DNA of 61,115 bases from Planctomycetota bacterium. GTDB lineage: Bacteria > Planctomycetota > Planctomycetia > Pirellulales > Thermoguttaceae. The stretch spans positions 1-61,115 of the forward strand of contig JAUWNG010000005.1 of the NCBI GenBank assembly GCA_030612765.1. The letters run 5' to 3'. Numbering within the stretch: position 1 is the first letter of the stretch; every line of letters starts with the position of its first letter. Shown piece by piece: positions 39,470 through 48,201 of this stretch. The notes under the pieces are model-generated. The model had not been told where the DNA came from and made no database searches. It saw only the letters and a program-made list of their open reading frames with translations. A program made the position numbers and the translations under genes.

Positions 39470-39556
39470 CCGCAGTCGCGTGAAATACCGCAATTCTCCC
39501 CCACGACCGCAGTCGCGGGGCGTTTGCCTTATGTATTATCGGATTCCCGGCAGTCA
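39470..39556. repeat. CCGCAGTCGCG paired repeat
   Basis: CCGCAGTCGCGTG and CCGCAGTCGCGGGG lie 30-40 bases apart directly after the zinc-ribbon gene. Only this pair was seen. Confidence 0.5.
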
Positions 39557-39952
39557 CTAACCTGGTTCGGTGTCGGCCGGCACACTCTCGCCGTCGATAA
39601 ACTGGAGGAGTTTCGATATGCAGAGCTTGTTCATGCTGGTGCGGTGGTCATGGGCCTCTGCTCGTAGCGTCTCGTGAAGGCTTTTCGGCAGCCGCACCGT
39701 GATTACCCGCGTCGGCTCGTTTTCGTCCAGAGCCACCGGTCCCTGCCGCCGGAGTTTGGCAAGCATCTGCAAAATATCTTTATTGTCCTCGGATTGCTCG
39801 AACGCGGCGAACGCCTCGCGGGTGGGAAAAGTGTGGCGGACAACCCCGTGCAAACCGAGAATCTCGCGGTAGAAAGTGACCCAATCCGGCCCTTGTGCCA
39901 ATAAATCCTCGGATACCCGTTTGACTTCCGCCTTTTTCTTGCAGGTGATCAT
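39557..39952 (-). CDS. Ribbon-helix-helix antitoxin-like protein
   Basis: 131 residues from MITCKKKAEVKRVS. The C-terminal TRVITVRLPKSLHETLRAEAHDHRTSMNKLCISKLL is a ribbon-helix-helix/HicB-C-like DNA-binding domain. The N-terminal part (LLAQGPDWVTFYREILG, FPTREAFAAFEQSEDN) recurs in planctomycete 'HicB family' proteins. No toxin gene is adjacent, so it is an orphan here. A candidate operator lies upstream. Confidence 0.75.
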   Translation of the reverse strand: MITCKKKAEVKRVSEDLLAQGPDWVTFYREILGLHGVVRHTFPTREAFAAFEQSEDNKDILQMLAKLRRQGPVALDENEPTRVITVRLPKSLHETLRAEAHDHRTSMNKLCISKLLQFIDGESVPADTEPG

Positions 39953-40058
39953 GCCAGTCTCCTTCAAACACATCTTAGGTTGCATCAAATCCGTCTACCT
40001 CCGTGGCGACGGTACGGAGAAATCATCCGCTTGAGTCAAGTGGCAGCCGGATGTTGTT

Positions 40059-40088
40059 GCACTGCAAGCAGTTACAGCACTGCAAGCA
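40059..40088. promoter_or_regulatory. Candidate operator: GCACTGCAAGCA direct repeat
   Basis: Two 12-base copies, at 40059-40070 and 40077-40088 (period 18), one forming the palindrome TTGCACTGCAA. It lies 110-140 bases upstream of the RHH gene. RHH antitoxins commonly bind such spaced sites. Inference from spacing only. The rest of 39953-40231 shows no gene. Confidence 0.35.
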
Positions 40089-40235
40089 ATGTGCATTCAG
40101 ACTGGGCGGCGACGCGCGCTTTCTATGCAGCCAGGAAATGCCCGAAAACTAAGCAGCGGAAAAACTCGCGTTTCCTAAAGTGTCCACTTCGTAGTGCCGA
40201 TAAAAGTTAGTTTGGGCAATCTCAAGAAACGAAAA

Positions 40236-40263
40236 AACCCCCGCCGCGGGCGACGGGGGTTAT
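40236..40263 (-). terminator. Minus-strand intrinsic terminator
   Basis: AACCCCCG and CGGGGGTT form an 8-bp stem; on the minus strand it is followed by TTTTTTC. It lies about 320 bases past the stop of the isomerase gene at 40580. The gap is filled by repeats. Confidence 0.6.
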
Positions 40264-40322
40264 CGATCTTCGTTGCCACGGATAATCACTCCATGTAGCG
40301 GGCGGCTTGCCAGCCGTCGTGA

Positions 40323-40346
40323 TTCCCTCTCACTCTGGGAGAGGGT
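40323..40346. repeat. CCCTCTCACTCTGGGAGAGG repeat fragment
   Basis: Partial copy of the GGGAGAGGG family; the other half is at 40524-40562, with a 116-bp element between. It looks as if the element inserted within the repeat (GAGAGGGTTAGC ... GTTAGGGTGAGGG). Confidence 0.7.
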
Positions 40347-40355
40347 TAGCAGCCT

Positions 40356-40471
<116 letters not shown>

Positions 40472-40523
40472 GGACTGTTAGGGTGAGGGCTGCGTGCGAA
40501 AAAACTGCGGTGTTCGCCGCCCG

Positions 40524-40562
40524 GCCCTCACCCCCGGCCCCTCTCCCAGAGGGAGAGGGGAG
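40524..40562. repeat. CCCTCACCCCCGGCCCCTCT repeat copy
   Basis: Best-preserved single copy of the family in the window, followed by CCCAGAGGGAGAGGGG, between the isomerase stop and the 116-bp element. Confidence 0.8.
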
Positions 40563-40579
40563 ACTTTCCAATCACGCTC

Positions 40580-41482
40580 TCAGCCCTTGGCCGCCAAGCC
40601 GGCCGTCGTCTCGTTGAAAAACTCGACGCATTGGGCAAGCTCCGGCATGGCTTTGCCCCAGTTGTGTTCGTACTCGATGGCAAAGAAGGGCTTGATCCCC
40701 TGGCGTTGGACTTCGACGAGCATCCCCTTCACGTCGCACACGCCCGTTCCCCAAGGCACGTCGTGGGCATCTTTGGCTTTCTTGTTCAGATCCTTCAAGT
40801 GGAAGGAAATGATCCGGCCCTGGAGCTTTTTCAGGCACTCGATGGGGGCAATCCCCGACCGCATCCAGTGGCCGGTGTCGCAACAGGCCCCAATCCGTCG
40901 GCCGCGGCCACGGCAGACCTTCAGCACGGCCTCGGGGTTCCAGTAGCGCGAGGGTTTTGGATGGTTGTGTACGGCGACGTTGATTCCGTACTCCTCGCTG
41001 AGTTTGTCGAGCGTATCGAAGGCCTCCTCGTCGGGTTCGGAAACGAGGGTTTCAATGCCCATGTCCTTGGCGAACTCGAACATTTTCCGGCACTGATCGG
41101 GGTCTTTCGAGAGTTTGCAACAGCCGAAGTTCACCATTTTCACGCCCGAGTCGGCCAGTTTCCGCTTGATCGCCTTTCGCACCTCGGCCGGCGAGTCGTC
41201 GCCGACGATTGCATCCGGCTTCTCCTTGCTGAGTTTTTGGCCCGGGAATGCCTCGATGTAATGAAGCCCCAGGGCGGCGGTGTTGTCGATGGCCTCGAAC
41301 AAGGTGGCGTGGTGGAATGTCCACGCCTGCACGCCGAGCCGCCAACCGAGTTTCTCGGCGTTTGCGGCGCCTTGGGCCAATTCCGCGGCCGTCAGTCGGG
41401 CACCGCCCAAAACGGTTAGTCCAACGCCGGCGCCCACCGCGCCGGTTGTCATCAGAAAATCGCGACGATTCAGACGGTTCAT
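40580..41482 (-). CDS. Exported sugar phosphate isomerase/epimerase (Tat)
   Basis: 300 residues. Tat signal NRRDFLMTTGAVGAGVGLTV, then a TIM barrel with LGVQAWTFHH, VHNHPKP, GACCDTGHW, IISFHLKDLN and FFAIEYEHNW, the metal/substrate pattern of xylose-isomerase-like enzymes. It is distinct from the cytoplasmic enzyme at 31927. Substrate unknown. Single gene; its terminator probably lies at 40236, displaced by repeats. Confidence 0.9.
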   Translation of the reverse strand: MNRLNRRDFLMTTGAVGAGVGLTVLGGARLTAAELAQGAANAEKLGWRLGVQAWTFHHATLFEAIDNTAALGLHYIEAFPGQKLSKEKPDAIVGDDSPAEVRKAIKRKLADSGVKMVNFGCCKLSKDPDQCRKMFEFAKDMGIETLVSEPDEEAFDTLDKLSEEYGINVAVHNHPKPSRYWNPEAVLKVCRGRGRRIGACCDTGHWMRSGIAPIECLKKLQGRIISFHLKDLNKKAKDAHDVPWGTGVCDVKGMLVEVQRQGIKPFFAIEYEHNWGKAMPELAQCVEFFNETTAGLAAKG

Positions 41483-41865
41483 TTCACATCTCCTGGGAAG
41501 TGTACGTCGAAAGGGGGCGTTCGAGGATGGAGCGGCAGTCTGTTTCCGCCGCCGAACACAGATTATTATACCCCCGTAAACAAGAATATGAAACCATGAG
41601 TGTCATGGACGTCGTGTGAATCATCCGCCGGGAATCATCGACGACCAGCCCCAATGGCGGGATATGGCGGGATAATGCGGACAATTGACGGCTATTCAGT
41701 TGGGGGTTAGAATGAGGGTTCGGGATTATGAACCCGACCTCTTCTCCGTTGGGCGTTCGTCTTTTAAGGGTTTTGGTGGCTCGGGGCACAAGGACGTGTA
41801 AAGGTTTGGGGGCTACCGGTTGGACCGCGGCCGCAGCGCGGTGTCGGTTTCTTGGCGACGAATAG
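41483..41865. other. Spacer between Tat isomerase and kinase
   Basis: 383 bases with no supported gene, holding divergent leaders. I see no Shine-Dalgarno near the kinase ATG and no clear promoter. Confidence 0.5.
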
Positions 41866-44682
41866 ATGAGCGATACCGCATCCAAAGCTGAAAATCATTC
41901 GCCGTTGTCCGGCGGACCGGCAAAGGCCCGCGCCGAAAGCACTTCGTCGGCCCGCCGCTCGGCCGGCAATCTCCCGGCCGACGAACCGACGATCGTCACC
42001 AGCCGCCCGCCGATCTCCTGTCCCACGGTGTCCGACTCGGCCGACCGCATCCTGGAAGGGCGTGTGATGCCGGGCGACCGGATCGGATTCTTCGAGTTGG
42101 TCGAGTACGTCGGCGGGGGCGGGATGGGCCGAGTCTTTCGCGCCATCGACACCAGGCTGGGCCGGACGGTCGCCTTGAAAATCCTGCCCCCCGAGCAGGC
42201 GGCCGATGGGGACGCCTTTCGGCGGTTCCAGAACGAGGCCCAATCGGCGGCGCGGCTCGATCACGAGAACATCGCGCGGGTCTACTACGTGGGCGAGGAT
42301 CACGACCTGTCCTACATCGTCTCCGAGTTCATCGAAGGCGCGAACGTGCGTTCGTTGGTCGAGCGGAAGGGACCGTTGCCGCTGGCCGAGGCGATAAGCT
42401 ACACGCTCCAGATCGCCGAGGCGCTCGCGCACGCCGATTCCCAAAACGTCGTCCATCGGGACGTCAAGCCGTCGAACGTGTTGGTCACGTCCGAGGGGCG
42501 CGTGAAGTTGATCGACATGGGACTGGCCCGAATGCGGCAATCCGATCCGGACGGCGCCGACTTGACGGCCAGCGGCGTGACGCTGGGCACTTTTGATTAC
42601 ATTTCGCCCGAACAGGCGCGCGACCCCCGCCTCGCCGACGTCCGCAGCGACATCTACTCGCTCGGCTGCACGCTGTTTTTCATGCTTGCCGGGCAACCGC
42701 CGTTTCCGCAAGGGACGGTCTTGCAGAAGTTGCTCCAGCACCAGGGCGACCAGCCGCCCGACATCCGGCAATTCCGGCCCGAGTTGCCGGACGAGTTGAA
42801 ACAAGTGTTGGAAAAGATGATGGCCAAGGATCCGCGCCGCCGTTACGCCACCTCGGGCGAATTGGCGTCCGACCTGCTCATGCTGGCCGGCCTCATTGGT
42901 TTGCAACCGATGAGTCCCACGAGCAGAATTTGGCTGACGCCGCCTCCAGCGCCGCCGGTTTCGTTTCTCGGGCGGCACCTACCCTGGATGATGCCGGTGG
43001 CGTCGCTGCTCTGCGTGGTATTGCTGCTCGATTGGTTCTTGTGGCGCGACGATTCTTTGCCACCATCCGCCGAGATGGCGATAAAGGATCGGACGGAGGC
43101 GGTAGTTGCCCCGAAATCGCTCCCCCCGCCGACGACCGCCCCGAAGGAGAAACAACCGACGGATGAATTGTTTCCCGAACCTTTCGAGAGCGAGACGTTT
43201 TCTTTCTCGCCGGGTGAATGGGACGCCTATGCCCCCGGCGCCCCGGCAGGTTCCATCCCCTCGGCAGGTCAGCCGTCCGCCGAGGCTGGTTCCAAGTTGC
43301 CGACGCCTCCGACCTCGAAGCGGGGCGCCGCCTGGCCGGACGACGCTTTCTGGCCGGGGCTGGACGACGAGGCAACACTGTCCCCGCCGAGCATCGCCGA
43401 CAATCCCTCCTTACCCCGCGCCGGTTCGTCGGCCGAGTCGGCTCCGAAGCGCTCCGGCGTGCTGATCGTGGGCGACACGGCCGCTGGAGAGAACGAGTTT
43501 ACGAGCCTCGGCGCGGCTTGCGCCTCGGCCCAAAACGGCGACGTCATCGAGCTGCATTTCAACGGACCGCGCGAAGAACGCCCGATAAAGCTTTCCAACC
43601 TGCAAGTGACGGTCCGGCCGGGCAAGGGATTCCAGCCGGTCATCGTCTTCCGGCCCGACGAAATCAACCCCGTCATGTATCCGCGGAGCATGTTGACCCT
43701 CTCCGCCGGACGCTTGACATTGATCGACGTGGCGGTGGAGTTGCACGTTCCACGCGACCTGCCGGCCGACAACTGGTCGCTGATCGAGACGTGGGGCGGT
43801 CAGTCGCTCCGGCTGGAACGGTGCTCGCTGACAGTTCGCAACGTCTCGGACCAACTGACGACCTATCACCCCGAGGTGGCGTTCATCCGTGCGCGGCCCG
43901 CGCCGGACGCGGGCATGTCGGTAGACGGCGCCCCGGCGGCTACCCCGCTGGCCTCGTTTGAACTGGTCGACTCCATCGCCCGGGGCGAGGCCATCTTTCT
44001 CCGCGTCGAAGAACTGCAACCGGTACACTTGTTGTGGGACAACGGGCTGCTGGTCACCACCGACACGCTGTTGACGGCCGGCGGAGGGCAGGTGGCGCCG
44101 AAACCAGACGAAACGCTTCGGCTCGAGTTGCGGCGACTGACGGCCATTGTCCACGGCGGACTTTGCCGGCTGACCAGCACTCCGTCGAACCCGTACCAAT
44201 TGACGGTGCAGTTTGTCTGCACGGACGACGTTTTCGTCTCTACCCCCGGCGTGTCGTTGGTCGAGCAAGATGGGGCCGTCGGCGTGGAACAATCCCGCCA
44301 ACGTCTGGTCTGGAACGGCGACGGCAACTACTACCAGGACGTGGACGTGTTTTGGATGGTGCGGAACATCGATCCCGAGATTCCGCCGGAGGCGATGAGT
44401 TTCGAGGCCTGGAAGACCTACTGGGGGCCGTCGCGTGAGAACCGACCGAGCCGCTCCCCTCTGGCGTGGAGGAGGTATCCCAACTCGGACCGGCCGTTGC
44501 ACACTCACACCGCCGCGGACTATACTTTGGATTATCCGACGTTTGGCGACGGCGCGTCCGTCGCGCCGGGCTGCCGGAGCGGTCGCCTGCCGCCGCTTCC
44601 GTCCGAGCCGCATATAAAGCGGCCGTCCCCGACGAGGTTCTTCCGCGACAGCGGATCGACCCGGCGATTGGGCAAGGACTGA
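41866..44682 (+). CDS. Membrane-anchored Ser/Thr protein kinase
   Basis: 938 residues. The PknB-type kinase domain is about residues 68-345: GGGGMGRVFRAID (loop), VALKILPPE (Lys), HRDVKPSN (catalytic) and LIDMGLARM, where the metal-binding DFG is DMG. One membrane segment follows at about 374-393 (MMPVASLLCVVLLLDWFLW), then a Pro/Ser-rich linker and a ~400-residue outer region with repeats such as GDVIELHFNGPREERPI and LTLIDVAVELHVP, suggestive of a beta-helix. The sensor domain binds an unknown cue. It ends 31 bases before tRNA-Val. Confidence 0.92.
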   Translation: MSDTASKAENHSPLSGGPAKARAESTSSARRSAGNLPADEPTIVTSRPPISCPTVSDSADRILEGRVMPGDRIGFFELVEYVGGGGMGRVFRAIDTRLGRTVALKILPPEQAADGDAFRRFQNEAQSAARLDHENIARVYYVGEDHDLSYIVSEFIEGANVRSLVERKGPLPLAEAISYTLQIAEALAHADSQNVVHRDVKPSNVLVTSEGRVKLIDMGLARMRQSDPDGADLTASGVTLGTFDYISPEQARDPRLADVRSDIYSLGCTLFFMLAGQPPFPQGTVLQKLLQHQGDQPPDIRQFRPELPDELKQVLEKMMAKDPRRRYATSGELASDLLMLAGLIGLQPMSPTSRIWLTPPPAPPVSFLGRHLPWMMPVASLLCVVLLLDWFLWRDDSLPPSAEMAIKDRTEAVVAPKSLPPPTTAPKEKQPTDELFPEPFESETFSFSPGEWDAYAPGAPAGSIPSAGQPSAEAGSKLPTPPTSKRGAAWPDDAFWPGLDDEATLSPPSIADNPSLPRAGSSAESAPKRSGVLIVGDTAAGENEFTSLGAACASAQNGDVIELHFNGPREERPIKLSNLQVTVRPGKGFQPVIVFRPDEINPVMYPRSMLTLSAGRLTLIDVAVELHVPRDLPADNWSLIETWGGQSLRLERCSLTVRNVSDQLTTYHPEVAFIRARPAPDAGMSVDGAPAATPLASFELVDSIARGEAIFLRVEELQPVHLLWDNGLLVTTDTLLTAGGGQVAPKPDETLRLELRRLTAIVHGGLCRLTSTPSNPYQLTVQFVCTDDVFVSTPGVSLVEQDGAVGVEQSRQRLVWNGDGNYYQDVDVFWMVRNIDPEIPPEAMSFEAWKTYWGPSRENRPSRSPLAWRRYPNSDRPLHTHTAADYTLDYPTFGDGASVAPGCRSGRLPPLPSEPHIKRPSPTRFFRDSGSTRRLGKD

Positions 44683-44713
44683 AAGGCCGAACGACAACGG
44701 AGGCAACTTCCTC

Positions 44714-44787
44714 GGGCGATTAGCTCAGTTGGTTAGAGCGCCACGTTTACACCGTGGATGTCGACGGTTCGAGTCCGCCATCGCCCA
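44714..44787 (+). tRNA. tRNA-Val (anticodon TAC), island attachment site
   Basis: Cloverleaf: acceptor GGGCGAT with ATCGCCC, D arm GCTCAGTTGGTTAGAGC, anticodon arm CCACG-TTTACAC-CGTGG with TAC for GTA codons, T arm GACGG-TTCGAGT-CCGCC. The T stem has an A-C mismatch at its second pair. The integrase stop codon lies inside this gene at 44747. Confidence 0.93.
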
Positions 44788-46045
44788 CATGTACCGTTGT
44801 ACACTCTCGCATACCCTCGCAATTCTCGGCAATTGCGGGGGTTTCTTGTTTCTGTTGCCGCGCCTTGCAGCCCGTTTCTTGCGGTTGCTGCACCGGATTC
44901 TGCACCGCCTCTGCACCGCCCATTGCCGCCCTATGAAAGTCGGCGTCCGTCACCTGGATATAGTGCCGCGCCGCTATCGCCACCGTGTTGCCGATCCACT
45001 TGCAAACTGTTGTGATGGGATACTCTCGGGCCAAGTCGCTTTCACAGCTTGCCCGCAGCGCATGGAAGAGACGGGGCCACGGTTCCAGCCCTGCCCGCTC
45101 GACGATCTTCTGAAACGTGGTTCGCAGATTGCAGTTGACCCAACCGTTCGGCCCGTGCGCCGCCGGAAGGTACAAGGTTTCGGGTATCACGTGCGTCTGT
45201 CTGTCCTGGGCCATGCTCCATGCTTCGTCCAGGAACGGGCGCAACCGGGCGAACATCGGCACCATCCGTTGCCCCTGCCCGTGCCCTTCCGTCTTAGGCG
45301 ATGTGACGGCCATAGCCCCATGCTCCCAATCGAGCGCGGCTATGCGTAGGGATAGGGTTTCGCTTGGCGTTCTCAGTCCGCCGTAGCGGGCCAGGGCAAT
45401 GATGGTCCGCCATACCCAGTTCGGGGCCGCGTCTATCAGCCGGGCCGTTTCCTCTTCCGTGATGTACCGTTGCCGCAGACGTGGATCGCCCGACGTGTGG
45501 GATATGCCGGTGAACGGGTTGCGGTCGATCCACTCGCAACGCATCGCGTAGGCGAATATCTGACGGGTAAGTTGAAGCCGTCTCGATACCGTCGCCGCCG
45601 CCAGCCCTTGTTCTACAAGCCCTTGCCGGAACCCTTCTGCTTCGCCGCCGCCGAGGGTGCGTAGCGGTCGGGGATCGCCGAAGTATTCCCGTAGGTTTCG
45701 GATAGTGTGCCGCCACATTACCCGCGTTGCCGGTTTGACGTGCGTATTGGCCGCAAGGAAGGCGTCCAACAGTCCGCCCACGGTTGCCGCCTTGCGGGGT
45801 TCCAATAGCCCAACGGCCGCCAGCCGGGCATGTAGGGCGTCGTCGAGGTCCGCCATCCACCGGGCGGTTTCGCCGTCCAGCGCCCCGCCGGTCGTTTGTG
45901 CCGCCGCAAGGTGTTCCACCTTCACTTGCACCGTTTCGGCCAGCCGTTGCGAACACTTGCCCAACCTTATCGACCGCCGCTTGCCGTCGCCGCCGACAAA
46001 CTGGATTGTCCGGCGCCCGTTTGGTTCCCGCGATATGCTCGCCAT
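44747..46045 (-). CDS. Tyrosine integrase of the tRNA-Val island
   Basis: 432 residues. Core-binding domain about 70-180, then catalytic residues RYGGLRTPSE (Arg), LFHALRAS (HxxR) and ARHYIQV (Tyr near 385). The C-terminus VGDGGLEPSTSTV is encoded by the antisense of tRNA-Val, so the att core lies within the gene. This is common for planctomycete integrases. Catalyses integration of the island to the right. Confidence 0.93.
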   Translation of the reverse strand: MASISREPNGRRTIQFVGGDGKRRSIRLGKCSQRLAETVQVKVEHLAAAQTTGGALDGETARWMADLDDALHARLAAVGLLEPRKAATVGGLLDAFLAANTHVKPATRVMWRHTIRNLREYFGDPRPLRTLGGGEAEGFRQGLVEQGLAAATVSRRLQLTRQIFAYAMRCEWIDRNPFTGISHTSGDPRLRQRYITEEETARLIDAAPNWVWRTIIALARYGGLRTPSETLSLRIAALDWEHGAMAVTSPKTEGHGQGQRMVPMFARLRPFLDEAWSMAQDRQTHVIPETLYLPAAHGPNGWVNCNLRTTFQKIVERAGLEPWPRLFHALRASCESDLAREYPITTVCKWIGNTVAIAARHYIQVTDADFHRAAMGGAEAVQNPVQQPQETGCKARQQKQETPAIAENCEGMRECTTVHVGDGGLEPSTSTV

Positions 46046-46047
46046 GA

Positions 46048-46275
46048 TTATCTGCCTTTTTTTGCTCGGGGCTTGTCCACCACGATCCGCAGCCGCAAGT
46101 ATTCGCCCAGGGTGTCAAAAGCCGTTGGGGAAATAAACCGTTCGCCGCTTACAAGGCGACACAGCGTTGGTGGGGCAATGCCTGTTGCCTTTGCAATCTG
46201 GTATCTGGTTTTGCCGCAGTTCAACACGGCTTGCCGCACTTGGTCCGTCACTCGCATGGATCGCTTTCGTTTCAT
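46048..46275 (-). CDS. HTH (XRE-like) regulator of the island
   Basis: 75 residues: TRYQIAKATGIAPPTLCRLVSGERFISPTAFDTL is an XRE-type helix-turn-helix. Probably controls integrase or excision. Its stop almost touches the integrase start (2 bases). Confidence 0.8.
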   Translation of the reverse strand: MKRKRSMRVTDQVRQAVLNCGKTRYQIAKATGIAPPTLCRLVSGERFISPTAFDTLGEYLRLRIVVDKPRAKKGR

Positions 46276-46389
46276 CGGTTCTATCCTATCGGTTAATTAC
46301 CACAATGTCAACTACCCCTTTCCGATTTTTTCACCTTCGCACCGCTTCGCACCCGCTCGCAATCCCGCCCGAAGGTACAATTTCGTCCG

Positions 46390-46653
46390 CTATTCGCCCG
46401 TCCAGGGGGCGGTTTCGTCGAAACTGGCCGCGTAGGCGTCGATCCTGCGCGTTCCTCGGCCCTTGCACGATGTTTGGATACCTTCCGCACAACCGGCCCT
46501 CAGAATCGCTTGTAGGCGTTCAGACAATGCCGCCAGTTGCCCTGCCTGCTCGCCCAGCGCGACGATCGCGGGTGCCATTCCCGGCGCGACTTCGCCCGAT
46601 AAGACGGCCAGCACTTCCGATTGCAGCCGCAAACTTTTCACCACAGCCAGCAA
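46390..46653 (-). CDS. Small helical protein, C-terminal part of a possibly split gene
   Basis: 87 residues (TTG start): LRLQSEVLAVLSGEVAPGMAPAIVALGEQAGQLAALSERLQAIL, amphipathic helices. The frame is open upstream as RTHAALLAVVKS and overlaps the 46520-46870 frame by about 130 bases. It looks as if the real product combines the N-terminal half of that gene with this one through a frame change near 46660. Function unknown. Confidence 0.45.
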   Translation of the reverse strand: MLAVVKSLRLQSEVLAVLSGEVAPGMAPAIVALGEQAGQLAALSERLQAILRAGCAEGIQTSCKGRGTRRIDAYAASFDETAPWTGE

Positions 46654-46870
46654 CGCGGCATGGGTCCGCTGTCGTCACGCCCTCGATACCACACAACCTT
46701 TCGATCCGTCCTGTCTTGGAGTTGTCCCTGCCCTCGGGGAATAGTCTGGCTTGTACCTTCCTGCCTTCGCCTCGGCTGATCCGTTCCAACTCGTCGAGAT
46801 TCGGAAGGCAAAACTCGATGGGTGGCCACGGCTCCAGGTCGATCCGGCGTTGTGTAGCGCGGGTTTTCAT
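46520..46870 (-). CDS. Small basic protein, N-terminal part of a possibly split gene
   Basis: 116 residues from MKTRATQRRIDLEPWPPIEF. The first 60 residues (LPNLDELERISRGEGRKVQARLFP) look genuine; the tail becomes Gly/Arg-rich in the shadow of the other frame. Its start overlaps the dnaB stop (ATGA). Confidence 0.45.
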   Translation of the reverse strand: MKTRATQRRIDLEPWPPIEFCLPNLDELERISRGEGRKVQARLFPEGRDNSKTGRIERLCGIEGVTTADPCRVAGCGEKFAAAIGSAGRLIGRSRAGNGTRDRRAGRAGRATGGIV

Positions 46871-48201
46871 TTTTCGTACTCCGCGAACTCTGACCACTTT
46901 GGCGCGGTGTTGGGGCAGGAAAACCGCGTTGTCGGCCCATCCCAGTCCAGCCGCAGCGGGCCGGTTTCTCCATTCCGATTCTTTGCGATTGTCAGCGTGC
47001 TATTGTGCGGCTCGGTATCGGTCGGCTTATGCTTGGACAAAAACAGTACCGCGTCGGCGTCCTGTTCGATCGCGCCCGATTCGCGGAGGTGGTGAAGGCG
47101 TGGGGTTTCATCGCCATCAACCTGCCTGTTAAGCTGGCAGAGGCACAGAATCGGCACGTCATATTCCCGCGCTGTTTCTTTCAACTGCCGGACCATTCGC
47201 GCCACCTGTTGTTCGCAGGGTAGCCGCCGGTCCTCGGGTGTGACAAGCTGGAGATAATCCACTACAGCCAGCACCAAGCCCCGCTTGACGCGCTTCCGAA
47301 TCTCTCTGCGTATTGACGCCACGGTTAGAGCCGACCGATCGTGGATGTCGAGCGGCATCCCTGATTGCCGATTCATCGCCTTGACAAGCCTCGCGGATTC
47401 TTCCGGGGTCAGTCGTCCAGTCCGAATCTGTCGGCTCGATACCCTAGAGTCGCCGCAAGCAAGCCGTGTGGATAATTCTGACGCAGACATCTCCAAACTG
47501 GCAAAATAGACCAGCCGACCGCGTTGTGCGTTGTGGGCCGCAACCTGGAGGGCCAGGGAGGTTTTGCCGACGCCCGGCCTTGCTGCCAGGATAGTCAATT
47601 CGCCCGGAAACAGCCCGCCTTGGTCCTGGTCAAAGCTCGGCAGGCCGGTGGGCAGGCCCGCACTCTTGCCGCGGCGTTGGATTTCGTCGATTCGGACGAT
47701 CGCTTCCGCCGCCGCGTTAGCCAACGTGACCGGCTCCCCGTCGCCGGCGGATAGTTTGATCCCGGCAAGTTCAGTTTCGACGCACTCCAAGACCTCTTCC
47801 GGTTCCCCTTCCGCCCGGTGGGCGTTTCCTGCCAGCGTCAGGCCGATCTCACGTAACTCCCGAAACTTCGCAACCCGTTTGACGATCCGGCCGTAATAAA
47901 CCGCGTCTTGCGAGTGGGGCACCGCATGGACGATCTCCGCAATTCGTGCCGCCCAGTCGTCGCCAGGGAAGTGCCGCCCTAACATCGCTACGTTTATCGG
48001 CTCACCTTTCCGTCGCATATCGACCATCGCTCCGAAAATCGCCGCCAGAGTTTCATCGCAGAAGTCGGCCGGGGCCAGGAAGCCCAGTTCGTCCAGAACG
48101 GACGGCCGCAAAATGATGGAGCCGACTACCCATCGCTCGGCCTCGGGGTCGGCCGGTGGCCGCTGGTCAAGAATCTCGGAAGTTGGTTTGCTCATAGTCA
48201 T
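46867..48201 (-). CDS. DnaB-like replicative helicase
   Basis: 444 residues from ATG 48201 (48195 possible). N-terminal DnaB domain (EAERWVVGSIILRPSVLDEL) and RecA-type motor: AARPGVGKTSLALQVA (Walker A), VLAVVDYLQLV (Walker B), ICLCQLNRQVD. The island carries its own helicase, which points to plasmid- or phage-type replication. Overlaps the neighbouring frames at both ends. Confidence 0.93.
   Translation of the reverse strand: MTMSKPTSEILDQRPPADPEAERWVVGSIILRPSVLDELGFLAPADFCDETLAAIFGAMVDMRRKGEPINVAMLGRHFPGDDWAARIAEIVHAVPHSQDAVYYGRIVKRVAKFRELREIGLTLAGNAHRAEGEPEEVLECVETELAGIKLSAGDGEPVTLANAAAEAIVRIDEIQRRGKSAGLPTGLPSFDQDQGGLFPGELTILAARPGVGKTSLALQVAAHNAQRGRLVYFASLEMSASELSTRLACGDSRVSSRQIRTGRLTPEESARLVKAMNRQSGMPLDIHDRSALTVASIRREIRKRVKRGLVLAVVDYLQLVTPEDRRLPCEQQVARMVRQLKETAREYDVPILCLCQLNRQVDGDETPRLHHLRESGAIEQDADAVLFLSKHKPTDTEPHNSTLTIAKNRNGETGPLRLDWDGPTTRFSCPNTAPKWSEFAEYEK

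Noticed and set aside
46638-46973. 111-codon minus-strand frame over the dnaB end
   Set aside because: Third frame over two better candidates; Arg/Pro-rich shadow.
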